A stretch of DNA of 64,000 bases from Sipunculus nudus (lineage: Eukaryota; Annelida; Sipuncula; Golfingiida; Sipunculidae), in assembly GCA_026874595.1 (NCBI GenBank), contig CM049306.1, forward strand, positions 18,657,019 to 18,721,018. Reading direction: 5' to 3'. Shown here piece by piece: positions 15,121 through 26,648 of the stretch. The notes under the pieces were generated by a model that was not told the origin of the DNA, made no database searches, and saw only the letters and a program-made list of their open reading frames with translations. The position numbers were made by a program, and so were the translations under genes. The number at the start of each line of letters is the position of its first letter. Within the stretch, counting starts at the first letter, position 1.

Positions 15121-15917
15121 ATATACTTAGTTAAGCTAGCACCAAGAAAATATTTAAAAAAGTAATGTCATATATTTGCATATTGAGATGAAGTCTCATT
15201 AATGATAGAGAGTATACTGTCAGAATTGACCCCTATTTCGATTTACTAGATTTAGTTAGATTTAAACTTTATTACAACAGATATACACATTGCACCTTCA
15301 CCGTGCGTGTATCTGTATGTCATCGATTTACCCGTAGTCCAATGTCAGTATCTTACCGTGGTTATTGTAACGGCTGTCACATAATTACCCCCGGGCTCCC
15401 GCAAAATCAAATCACGTCTCACCAAATGTGATAATTGAAAACAAATACATTCATTTCTGTCAAACTTCCGAATGCTGTACCTGTGAATGGTAGTTGTAAA
15501 AACACCGCCAGCTACTGAATTCCCACCCTGAAGACCCTTAGTGGAATCACTTTGTCCATCTCCCCAGCTAGTATTTAAATAACATTATTGACTTTAGAGG
15601 CCTTGATTTAACTTATTGTCCGACCGGGCAACTTGGACTTTATATCTTTAGATATAAATCACAAATTGGATTTGTGCCGTAGGACTTATGGTCATGTGAT
15701 ATCTATGACGCAGGGTGTTACGGTATGAAGCTTTAATGCCAACGGTAGATTCAACAAAACTGCGATCCGGGTTTAGGTGTGGCCTAGGCCAAATCAAGGT
15801 TTAAAATTTCACAGAAAAAATCAAAGACAGTTTCAAATGTCTAAACTACGATCAGCGATTTCTCAGTTACTTGGAACAAAGTGAAAAGAATACATTAGAT
15901 CTGAAGATTTAATAATA

Positions 15918-16555
15918 ACATATTTCATTATGTTTGACCCTACCTCAGGTAAACATATTATTTTAAGTGAATTGACCTTACTTGAAAAGCAGAATGGGGC
16001 ATAATGATGATTTTGAAACGTACAATGTGATGATCATTTGTAAAGAACTCGCTTTGTTTTATATGTTTTGTGCTGACACTTTGTAACTGCAATTGCAGTT
16101 GTATCAATATTAAATATAGATTTTAGGTGTGACAGATTACAAATTTTAAAACCCTTAAAGAGACATTTCAGTGTGCTGCGAGCAGAAACAAGAAACAACA
16201 GCGTCGAGTTGATTCCTGTAATACATGTATTCCTTAAAAATGTATTTTTCAAGAAGACAATTCATCATAAATATTGGTTGACATTTTTGCCGGCAATTAA
16301 TTTGCTTCAGTGTTAATTGTCCGTTCTTCTTCTTTTGCATTGCTAGAAATGTTCACTTTTTCCCCACTACAATGCTCATAGGCCCAAGAAAGTGAAAGGA
16401 AATACACATTAAAAAATACCCTTATGAAGCTCTTTATCGTTAACATGTTTGAGATTAAATTCAACCAGATGCATCGGTTGTATCAGTAACGTAAATTTTA
16501 TGTTTACCTTTCAAATTTAGATCATTTAGAATATCACACCATAAGATTAATGCAC
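15918..16555. other. Spacer between repeat copies 1 and 2
   Basis: About 640 bp with no match to the flanking repeat units and no coding signal. The open frames here overlap each other on the minus strand and are A+T-rich. It is either a later insertion at the junction or unit sequence lost from the other copies. Confidence 0.55.
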
Positions 16556-17421
16556 ATATTTCAATACGGATAAACACGGAGAAATTAGTAATTACTTGAT
16601 CCAAATATAGGTCACTCTACGTAACATAGGCAGATGAGAACAAACGGCAATGATAGACCAAATTAACGCAAATAAAACAGTCCTATCCACCGCGGACAAC
16701 TATCCTCTTTCGACAATAACCTATGGTGAAGTATTTAAATATGTCTATTAATTATCGACTATGGACATTATAAGTGCCAATATGACATATCCCGTCAGGT
16801 TCACAAAAGTATTAATGATTAATAGCACGAAACCTTAAATTATATATAACTCTGATACAATGAAATACATACAGGTCTCAATTTTAAAATAATGCAATAA
16901 AAATATAAAATACAAAAATGATAAATTTAGTAAAGCTTAATATTTAGAGAGCACGTGAGATGCACATTCTTCATAAAGTAAATGCAGGTGTCTTATCAAT
17001 CATCAGTCTTAAATTAACTGGAAATTTATACTGTCGCCTCATTGTAAATACAATATGTAAAATCTTATATGTGGGTTCATTAAAAATTTATTAAAAAGTA
17101 TTTTTGAGATTTCGAGCACACGAATTTAACCATCCATTACGCAATCAGACAATGGGTAATAACTAAAAAATAATTTCCCTGCTGATCAATTTTGATTAAA
17201 AATTTCCTTGAATAGTAATAAATAAGAGAGAGAAGAAAAGAACCTGGAGATCTGAGCCAATGAAACAGTTTTCTTAAATATACTGGTATTTAATATAAAA
17301 TAATAAAAGCAAACGATAAGGAAATTCATACTCTAAATTAATCAATTTTTTTTGTACATTTGGGTGACCTTTGATACTACAACGGCGGAGGAAAAGATGT
17401 AGTTTGTTCTTTTTAGTCCAA

Positions 17422-17599
17422 TTAGTCCTTGATTGCTGTCGGTGCTCTCGTTCTTTGAAGAAACATGTCTTCATTTAACGAGACATCTGACGAAGACTCA
17501 AGGATTTCACTGACTTTGGGATTCATAAATTCGACTCCTTTCTGTATCTAAGAGACAGAAATCTGCTCAAGAGACAGTTACAGGTGAAACAGCATCTAC
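17422..17599 (-). pseudogene. Decayed exon-like segment, repeat copy 2
   Basis: This is the counterpart of 25271-25442. The acceptor TTTCTTTCCAG and the ATG are both retained, but two in-frame stop codons interrupt the hydrophobic N-terminal part. From GVEFMNPKVSEILESSSDVS onward the frame stays open and stays close to copy 3, ending at the same TAA. No frameshift separates it from copy 3; the breaks are point stops. Confidence 0.5.
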
Positions 17600-19409
17600 C
17601 TGGAAAGAAACACAGCTCTGTTATCGTGATTTATACAAGGATCCATCTTTTGTATGTGACCGCGTACAAAGAAAAGGTAATGGAAGTGCAGATCATGATG
17701 TCCACTCAGCACTTCAGGTAGCGATCCATATACACCAGTTTTATTGTTATGTTTTTGCATATAGGCAGACTGGCATTATTTAGCAAGTAGAAAATATCAC
17801 TACTGTCGATGCTTTTCGTGTTACTGACCTCTATCTGAGTGGTATTTTATCAGATAAAGTGCATCAGCTTTGGTTAGTTCGCTGGCAGGTTGGCTCAAAA
17901 CACTGTAAATCAACCGGGATCAGGATTGAACAAGAAAAATTAACCAGCAGCCGATCACTTTCATACTAGGCTCATCCGCGGGTGTGATTACAGCACAAGT
18001 CTGTTAACCAGTGCTTCGGCCTTCATCGTTTAACGTAAGGACACCCAAAGGACGTTTTAGTTGGCCATCAAAACTAGGACTTGATATCCGCGTCATTTGC
18101 TTTGGGTGTGTCGTTTTGGATGGTGTACAAATGAGTCCATAAATCACAGACACTGGTGTTCGCAATGAGTTTGCCTCATCTCTAACGATTTATTTGGGTG
18201 ATTCACCTCTTTTGTTGTCTGTATGGGATCGATTTATGAGGTAATTTTAACATGTGGGTTGTCTATGTTCCCGATATGGAGAAGGGTTGCTTCTCTGTCG
18301 TTCTGAAATGTTGTTTTATCTGTGAGGTGATAATTTGTTATTTATTGAATATCATTTGGTTACACTGATTTCTTTCTTTTGGTGGTTTTTAGAATGCAGA
18401 AATTACTTTCTAGGTTGTCTGCATACTGAAGACGTTTATTAGCATAGCTGGGTTCATAACCACTGCAAATATATAAAAAATAAACTATGAAGATACACAT
18501 TTGCTATATTAAAGGTAAATATTCAGTTTTTATTTAAATGTCACTTATGTAGATTCAAGATTAACACATTTATTCTTAGAAGATTTTATGCATTATACAT
18601 ATGCCAGATACCATTCAAATTTAATGATATGATATAGTCTAATGATAGCTGGGTCGTTGATTTGTTACATGTTTTGTCTTATGATACAGGATTTTGATTT
18701 GTAATATATAAAGTTCCCAAGGCTACCAGGTACAACCTGAAAATATTCAATGAGAGGGAAGATGCAACGAATTGTAAAAATAAGTCCAAATTTGAAATTA
18801 TATTTGTCGCTCTAAACCCTATTTCAGGTTGAAATGGGAAGAAACACCGCATTTTACACCTCTATAGTGATACATGTGATACATTCTATCTCCGTACGAG
18901 GTACTACGTAAGGCACTACTATAAACTGGTATATAGTGCACAGTTTCGTCGATTTCTCGATAAAAAACAACCACTAATAAGGATTCGAGCGACCTTGCTT
19001 AAATCTATGATAAAACAACTACGCGCTGATCGTGAAAGAATGCGGGCAACTTGATAAAATCTCGAATAAAGTATCTGTTCTTATTTATAACTTTGTACAG
19101 CAATGTCGTGACACTTTCTTGAAACAGACTCTCTAGAAATGTGCTTTGGGTCTGTTCATATTTAGTATCATATTGTAACGTTGGAGAATTACTCATTAAA
19201 TAATTCCAGAATATGACAAATCCCGGCAAGTCTTAAGACTGAAAGTGAATGGATGCATTCATGAACCGTCACTAGCAGTAGCTAGTATAACATAACTTAC
19301 AAATGCGCAAGATGACTTTACACAAATGCCAGCCTTTCTGATAATAATTTCCAAGTTAATCTGAAAACATTAGGTAATATCATGATCATGATACTACCTA
19401 AGTCGAAAT

Positions 19410-19565
19410 GAATCCCCGCCAAGGAGGTTTTGTCTTCATCTTTCTTTTATCCTCTTTTAGCATGCTAACACTAAAAATACTTAACTGATTTCCATGTGAC
19501 TGCGAAGGGATAGAACATGGACAGGAAAAATTAATAAAATTTGTTATCCGGATGAATGCGCTTAA
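19410..19565. repeat. Widespread 'CGCCAAGGAGG' interspersed repeat, copy 2
   Basis: Same block as at 12395 and 28095, starting CCCCGCCAAGGAGGTTTTGT. The order of phrases is kept, with small deletions. It belongs to the ancestral unit. Confidence 0.5.
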
Positions 19566-21051
19566 TTATTTGGTGTCTTTTTAGTCTGTAAAGCACTGTT
19601 TGTAAAGTCAAAGCATACGACTATGATGAATACAGACCGGCGATAATATATCATGCCTTAAAAACCACCTGATACAAGGTTAAGTGCTAAATATCTCACT
19701 GGCAGGATGTGCTTTAAATTTGACTGACAAATCTTTTCAAATGTACCATTCAGCTCATTATTTTGGCACGTAACTCTGTTAAATGTACCTTTCAATCTTA
19801 TTGGCACTTAACATAAATATATCATTTAACCCAGTTTGTCTTATTATTATAGGCGTCCCTTTGTGTAAATCATTGTGTCCAGTTACTGACCCCGATTCAG
19901 ATAAATGTTTAATATGAATGTTTCAGTTGACCATGGTTATTAGTGCGTGTATAAACATTCGTGACACCTTTTTAAATCGATATGGCGATTAAAACTGCCG
20001 CACCAAATCGCCCCTTGTGCGTGTATCAACACCATTGTAAACAACCGTATCAAACGTAAAACCCCATGTGGTATTTTGAATCGATGTTCAGAAGTAACCC
20101 GAAGATAAGAAATAAATGTTCTTTATTTGTGAGTTGTTAACAATAGCTCACGCCTGATTCACTCGTGCATTGACAGTTTCGCTGTAATCTGGGTAACAGG
20201 GAACCGTTTGTGTACCGAAGATGACATGGCACAAGAAACCAGATGTGCCCGCGGGCTGAAAAAGTCTTTTTTATTTTCCCAATGTGAATATCCTAACCCT
20301 CGAAAGCAGAAGTTAATGAGAGACAGCTATAAACAGACAAAGAGCAGCGTCACCCATAACACCCATTAATATTTGCCTACCTGGTCTTCAGGTTTTTGTC
20401 GATTACTCTGTTACTTATTTGGAACGAATGCTGGTATAACATCGAATTCAGTCTCTCGCGCCGTGCCAATGTATCGATCGCATTAAGCATATTACGTTAC
20501 CGCAGGAAAAAAGGATCTAACGGATATTTAGCTCAAGATTATGTTTCCTTTGCATCCTGAGGTGCCAGTAAGACAAGAAGGTCGACACATTGAACACTTT
20601 TGGTATGCTGCTTGTTCAAATGTGGCGCTGTGTTTCCGTGGATTGCATTTCTACCGTAAAAAAAACAAATATAACTATTTCACCTGTTTAACAATATTTT
20701 GATTTAAAGATAACTTATATTATATTATTGTAAATAGAATGGTTTATCAGCGATTAGGGTTTGTCCCATTATCTTGAATCGTGTTAATTGTGCATCATGG
20801 CAAACACAATTATAAAGTGATGATACTCGATTAGTGCAGTCTTTGATTGTATTCAATACAGTCAAGCCCGCTTATTGTCATATCGGTGGTGCATGCATGA
20901 ATTATGATAATAACCGGGATGTGACATTATGCGGGCTTCAACATCGATGTCCTTTGGAGGCATAGAAGAAGCGTTATGTCTCAAAAAATATTTAATAAAT
21001 CGTCAATAAAAAGGAGAAACGTTTATTAATATTTTTATTGCACAACGTCAA

Positions 21052-21908
21052 ACTGTGGTTGGCTTTATATTCGCGAGGCTGACATTTCGAGATTTCTTTA
21101 TTTTGAATGTTTCGCGATGGTTTTATTTTCGCGAAAGCACTAGCACCTATAACATCTAAATTAGCAGTATTTGCATTTATTAAAACGTCGAACAAAATCC
21201 ACAACATCTCACTCATTTCTGTCAGAGTCATTCTGTTATGACCTGACACACAGTCAATATATCCCCGTTATAACCGCATGTTTAACAATAAATAATTCGT
21301 CTTTCCAAATGGCAGTTCCGATACTATCACAGCTAGGTCTGCTGATTAACTATCCAAGTTTCTAGATGTGTGATAGCTTTAGTCTGCCTTTCCATGAACG
21401 CGAGTTTTTTCTGCGATGCGATGGCGTTGCGTTGGCGTTGCGACAGCGGCAGAATCGCTCTAGTGTTTTAACCATATAGCCTTTCCATGGACGCGGGTTC
21501 CCGCGCGACATCCTGTGCGACAAAAATGTCGCGCGGCGAAAATCGCGCATGTAGCGATTTCTGCGACACGCGTTAAAAGCCCCGCTAGGCGAACCCTTTA
21601 TCAGGCGTTATTTTTCCAGGGAATCATGGCTGCAGCAACAGAGCTCCTCCGCACCGTATCGCAGAAAAATCGCGTTCATGGAAACGTTCTGGCGGCGCAA
21701 TTACACGCGCGGCATGTCGCGCGGTATGTCGCGCGGCAAACGCGTCGCGCTCATGGAAAGGCAGCCTTAATTATACGATTGTGCAGATGCACAAGCCTCA
21801 TTTGTTCATCTTGGTTGAAGGACATGATATACCCGAGGGTTTCTTATTCGCGATAATATCCCATTCGTGAATACCGCGAAAATAAAACCCTCGCGAATAT
21901 AAAATTCC
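21052..21908. mobile_element. Inverted-repeat element with TTTATATTCGCGAGG ends (nested)
   Basis: The left end contains TTTATATTCGCGAGG (about 21063-21078). The right end contains its reverse complement, CCTCGCGAATATAAA (about 21889-21903). Internal copies of TTTTATTTTCGCG lie just inside each end. It lies wholly inside the pogo-like insertion and itself contains the element at 21382-21766. A related fragment (ATATTCGCG, GGCGAATAT, AAAACCCTAGCGAA) occurs at 37715-37785. Exact ends and target duplication are uncertain. Confidence 0.5.
21382..21766. mobile_element. PIF/Harbinger-like MITE, 385 bp (innermost)
   Basis: Terminal inverted repeats: GTCTGCCTTTCCATGAACGC at the left, and on the minus strand GGCTGCCTTTCCATGAGCGC at the right. 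It is flanked on both sides by TTA (21379-21381 and 21767-21769). A 3-bp TWA-type duplication and this type of end are the signature of PIF/Harbinger elements. The interior is strikingly CpG-rich (repeated GTCGCGCGG) against A+T-rich surroundings. A second copy of the terminal phrase, GCCTTTCCATGGACGCG, occurs internally at 21480-21496. It is too short to code for a transposase. Confidence 0.75.
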
Positions 21909-23564
21909 ACACTATCAAATTACGTTTTTCGCACCTGACAATTTATTTCCTGTCAGGTTTGTGCCGCATGCCGCAAAAACTGACAAAAACCCGACTTGCC
22001 AACAGAAAGAGACGTTGCATCTGGGTCATGAGGTCAAATGTCTGGAAATATGCAGCACAGTTATAACGTTATTTGTAACAAACTATTTTACTAGATAATT
22101 CTTTCCCCGACTCTTGCGCTTAATTTTCCGTATACCATATTAATGACTCAAACTTCCATGATCGTCCTTATGATTTTTTTCGGGCATCGTCATGCAAGTG
22201 TCAACTTTCTGGAGTTTCGCCGCGATTGAGGTTTTTGACCGGGTATCTCCTCCAGTGCCCACAAATGTGGACATACATATGACTTTTCGTGGACCATTAA
22301 AGGGGATTTCCAGTCGTAAGCAACGTTTAAAGCTCGTGCTTCACATCATCTCAGCGAAACGTCACTGAGGCGTAAACCGCGGCCTTTTAAAGGCCAGGGG
22401 TTCATTTCGTATGATATGTGATCGCAAACATCGCCCTTGTTAACTTTCGAAGAAGCGCAATGATCTGGATTACCATGGTGTCTTAAGACGTTAATTACTA
22501 GCAGCTAAGTGACGGGGAGTGAACTGCATGCATCACTGCATTTGCCTGCCGTACACATGTACGAGATTCGAAGGTATGATACGGCTGACCGATTACTGGC
22601 AATTTGGTCTCGTTGATGGCCGTGTCGGCGTTTGATGTGATATTAACTGCGAACTGGTATCACTGCCAAGAGTTCCAAGCATGACAATAAACGGGATTAT
22701 GACAATATTCCATAATATTAAACGGTCAGATTTACCATTGTTTATAGGAAAGGGTTTGGGATTCCAGATTCATGTGACAATAAACGGAATTGCAAAAAAA
22801 AAAAAAAGCAGTATGACCCGAGGTTACTGATTGCGCACTAACTATTGTTGGTGATTCCGTGTGCAGGAACACAACCTATTAATATTTACAGTCCTCTGTT
22901 TCGTTTGAATTAAAGCTGGATATCCATGTTAAACCTGTTCGACACGATTTGTGGCAATGCTTCCACATTTCATAAACAGGTGGATATAAAACTTGTGTGT
23001 CCTCGATTTACCCGTTTTTGCTTATTTAAAAAAAAGTCAAGGGATTATCTTCAATAATAGGCGTCGGATATCGGAAAGGGCCCTGTAACTAGAGTTTAAA
23101 TTCAACCCTCTTTCGGACTGAATGCATATATATGGTTAGATTATCAGGAGGGTACTTTGTACAGATTGGAAATTAAGCGGTGTTTGCTGCGGAAAAGATA
23201 TATAATAAATTACAGGTTTATGATTTTAGACATAGCTTTATTATGGGCTACATCATAAAATTCTACCGGCAACATACATTAAAAGGGAAAGGTGACAAAT
23301 TATACTGTAGAAATACTTATAGACGTTTACTATATGTAACAAATGTGATTACACGGTAACACTAAATGTTACTTTTTATAAACATGTACCGCGGTGCACG
23401 TTTATATAAAAGCGCTCAGTGATACTGTTTTCGAGTATGTCCAGTTGTGCTTACCATACCTTAGCAATTTATTATTCATGGGGAAAAGGGAGACATTGGT
23501 CACAAGGGAAAATAAAATATGCTCGTATCAGCAAGGTTCAGCCTATTGATATATTATTAACCCC

Positions 23565-23885
23565 GATTTCCGATTTCTGTGGCACAGTGGTAGAACACAG
23601 GACTTAATTCCGAGAGATTGTGAGTACGAATCTCAGCCGAGTAGCTGAGATTTTTCACAATCAGCCCCCACCCAGGGTGAGCGCTCTGTAGGCTTAATCG
23701 GAAGGCCGTGCCCAGGCACTGTTTCACTACCAATCGAGTGCTTTATCGGGGGTTCCTCGTTGGTATGCACGGGCGATGGGGCCGATTACACAGCGCAGGC
23801 GCTCTAGTCACCGGATCTGGTTAACGCTAGGAAATAACATACTGCCCTGTCCGAAACCGGAATAGAATTCTGCAGATGTACATAT
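23565..23885 (+). mobile_element. tRNA-derived SINE in repeat copy 2
   Basis: Same element as at 14855. The A-box-like TGGCACAGTGG is intact and the B-box-like region reads GAGTACGAATCTC, closer to consensus than copy 1. The body includes CACCCAGGGTGAGCGCT, which copy 1 lacks. An A-rich tail follows near 23900-23935. Confidence 0.6.
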
Positions 23886-25270
23886 ACTGAGTTAAGCTAG
23901 AACAAAAATAGCTAAAAAATATTTTAAAAAGTAAAGTCGTATATATGTGTAGTGAGATGAACTGAAATCTACATTGATGATAGACAGCATACTGTCTGAA
24001 GTACCCTTATTTTTGGTTTCTCAGATTTAGTTAGATTAAAACTTTATTACAACAGATATACACATTGCACCTTCACCGTGCGTATATATATGTATGTCAT
24101 CGATTTACCCGTAGTTCAATGTCCGTATCTTACCATGGTTATTGCAACGGCTGTCACATAATTACCCCCGGGCTCCCGCAATATCAAATCACGTCTTATC
24201 AAATATGATAATTGAAAACAAATACATTCATTTCTGTCAATAAACTTCCGAATGCTGTAAATGTGAATGGTAGTTGTAACAACACCGCCAGCTACTGAAT
24301 TCCTATCCTGAAGCCAATAAGTGGAATCACGTTGTCCATCTACCCAGATTGTGTTTAAATAATATTATTGACTTTAGAGGCCTTAATTTAACTTATGTTT
24401 CGACCGGGCAACGTGGACCTTATATTAATAGATATTAATCACAAAGTGGATTTGTGCCTTAGGACTAGTGGTCATGTGATACTCATGCCGCAGGGTATTG
24501 CGGTAATCAACTATTTGTATGAAGCTTTCGTGCTAACGGTAGATTCAGCCGAAATGCGATCCGGGTTTTGGTGTGGCCTAGGCCAAATCAAGGTATAAAA
24601 TTTCACCCAAAAAATACAAAGACAGTTTCAAATGTCTAAACTACGATCAGCGATTTCTCAGTTACTCGGAACAAAGTGCAAAGAATACATAAAATCTGAA
24701 GATTTAATAATATTTCAATACGGATAAACACGGAGAAATTAGTATTTACTTGATCCAAACATATGTCACTCTACGTAACATAGGCAGATGTGGATAAATG
24801 GCAATGATAGACCAAATTAACGCAAATAACGCTTATCAACCGCGGACAACTATCCTCTTTCGACAATTACCTATGGTGAAGTATTAAAATATATCTATTA
24901 ATTATCGACTATGGACGTTATAAGTGCCAATATGATCTGTCCCGTCAGGTTCACAAACGTATTAATGATTCATAGCACGAAACCTCAAATATATAACTCT
25001 GAAACAATGAAATACATACAGGTCTCAATTTTAAAATAATGCAATAATGATGAATCAAAAATGATAAATTTAGTAAAGCTAAATATTTAGAGAGCACGCG
25101 AGATGTCCATTCTTCATAAAGTAAATGCAGGTGTCTAAAATTAAGTGGTATTTAAAAGCAAATTATAAAGAAATTCAGACCTTAAATTTATCAATTGTTT
25201 TTATACACATTTGGGTGACCACTGATACTACAACGGCGGAGGGAAAAAATGTTTGTTATTTTTAGTCCAA

Positions 25271-25438
25271 TTAGTCCCTGATTTCTGTCGGTGCTCTCGT
25301 TCTTTGGAGAACCATGTCTTCATTTAACAAGACATCTGACGGAGACTCAAGGATTTCACTAACTTTTGGATTCATTAATTCGACTCCATTCTGAGAGACA
25401 GAAATCTCCCCAAGAGACAGCAACAGAATAAACAACAT
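25271..25438 (-). CDS. Possible 55-aa secreted-type peptide or exon (unproven)
   Basis: An acceptor-like polypyrimidine tract and AG (GTGTTTCTTTCCAG, minus strand; AG at 25443-25444) is followed four bases later by ATG. The frame begins MLFILLLSLGEISVSQ, which looks like a signal peptide (hydrophobic core, then small/polar residues), and continues as an acidic, cysteine-free tail to a TAA stop. Copies at 10474 and 17422 carry stops in the signal-like part but retain the C-terminal register and the same stop position. I do not recognise the protein. It could be a small secreted product whose 5' UTR lies upstream of an intron, a terminal exon of a larger gene, or a chance frame. There are no transcript data, so confidence is low. 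Confidence 0.3.
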   Translation of the reverse strand: MLFILLLSLGEISVSQNGVELMNPKVSEILESPSDVLLNEDMVLQRTRAPTEIRD

Positions 25439-26648
25439 CTTCCTGGAAAGAAACACAGCTCTGTTATCCTGAATTATTAAAGGATGCGTCTTTTGTATGT
25501 GACCGCGTACAAAGAAAAGATAATGGAAGTGCCTGTGCGGATCAGTTCATGATGTCCACTCAGCACTTCAGGTAGCGATCCATATACATCAGTTTTATTG
25601 TTATGTTTTTGCATATAGGCAGACTGGCATTATTTAGTAAGTAGAATATATCACTACTGTCGATGCTTTTCGTGTTACTGACCTCAATCTGACTGGTATT
25701 TTATCAGATAAAGTGCATCACATTTAGTTAGTTCGCTGGCCGGTTGGCTCAAAACACTGTAAATCAACCGGGATCAGGATTGAGCAAGATAAATTAACCA
25801 GCAGCCGATCACTTTCATATTAGGCTCGTCCGCGGGTGTGATTGCAGCACAAGTCTGTTAACCAGTGCTTCGGCCTTCATCGTTTAACGTAACGACACCC
25901 AAAGGACGTTTTAGTTGGCGATCAAAACTAGGACTTAATATCCGCGTCATTGGCTTCGGATGTGTCGTTTTTGAATGACGTACAACACATTAAAGAAAGG
26001 AAAAGGACTATCCGGAAGGAAAAGCTACTGAAGAAGGAACCGGGGTAGGTGGTGTACAAATACGTTCGTAAATCACAGAAACTGGAACTCGGCACTGAGT
26101 TTGCCTCATCTCTGACGATTTATTTGGGTGATTCACCTCTTTTGTTGTCTGTATGGGATCGATTTATGAGGTAATTTTAACATGTGGGTTGTCTATGTTC
26201 CCGATATGGAGAAAGTTTCTTTTCTGTCGTTCTGAAATGTTGTTTAATATGTTAGGTGATATATTGTTATTTATTGATAATCATCTGTTTAAGATTTTTT
26301 TCTTTTGGTGGGTTTTAGAATGCAGAAATTAATGTCTAGTTTGTCTGCATACTGAAGACGTTTATTAGCATAGCTGGCTACATAAACACTGCAAATATAT
26401 AAAAAATAAACAATAAAAAATAAACTATGACGATACAAATTTGTTATATTGAAGGTAAATATTCAATTTTTATTTAAATGTCACTTATGTAGATTCAAGA
26501 TTAAAATATCTTTCTTAGAAGATTTTATGCATTATACATATACCAGATACCATACTAGTTAAATAATATGATATAGTCTTATGATAGCTGTGTCGTTGAT
26601 TTGCCAAGGTTACCAATTACTACCCGAAAAGATTCACTGAGAGGGAAG

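Larger units (their letters stand above)
9888..15917. repeat. Tandem large repeat unit, copy 1
   Basis: First of three diverged copies of a long unit. Its start is recognised by the phrase CCCGTCAGGTTCACAAA (near 9914), which recurs near 16793 and 24943. Its end, GATTTAATAATA, is followed at 15918 by about 640 bp not found in the other copies. Co-linear matches to copies 2 and 3 run through most of its length. Relative to copies 2 and 3 it lacks about 100 bp at position 12114. It has about 210 bp (13889-14100) at the site where copy 2 holds the pogo-like insertion. The left edge is approximate because similarity fades there. Confidence 0.85.
20859..22806. mobile_element. pogo/Tc1-mariner-like TIR element inserted in copy 2
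   Basis: The left end is CAGTCAAGCCCGCTTATTGT next to TA (20857-20858). On the minus strand the right end reads GCAATTCCGTTTATTGTCAC after an A-run next to CAG and TA (22806-22809). The ends match as imperfect terminal inverted repeats. Similar phrases near both ends (GATAATAACCGGGATGTGACA, and ACAATAAACGGGATTATGAC at 22683) look like subterminal repeats. CAG-initiated ends and a TA duplication are typical of pogo-like elements. No transposase frame is present, so it is non-autonomous. It contains two further nested elements. Confidence 0.55.
16556..24712. repeat. Tandem large repeat unit, copy 2
   Basis: The longest copy (about 8.16 kb). It starts ATATTTCAATACGGATAAAC, the same phrase that starts copy 3 at 24711, so copies 2 and 3 join directly head to tail. 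Its extra length comes mostly from a nested transposon block at 20859-22806. It lacks about 80 bp (at about 18121) that copies 1 and 3 share, and retains about 100 bp (19006-19106) that copy 1 lacks. All open frames in it are short and not preserved between copies. Confidence 0.85.
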
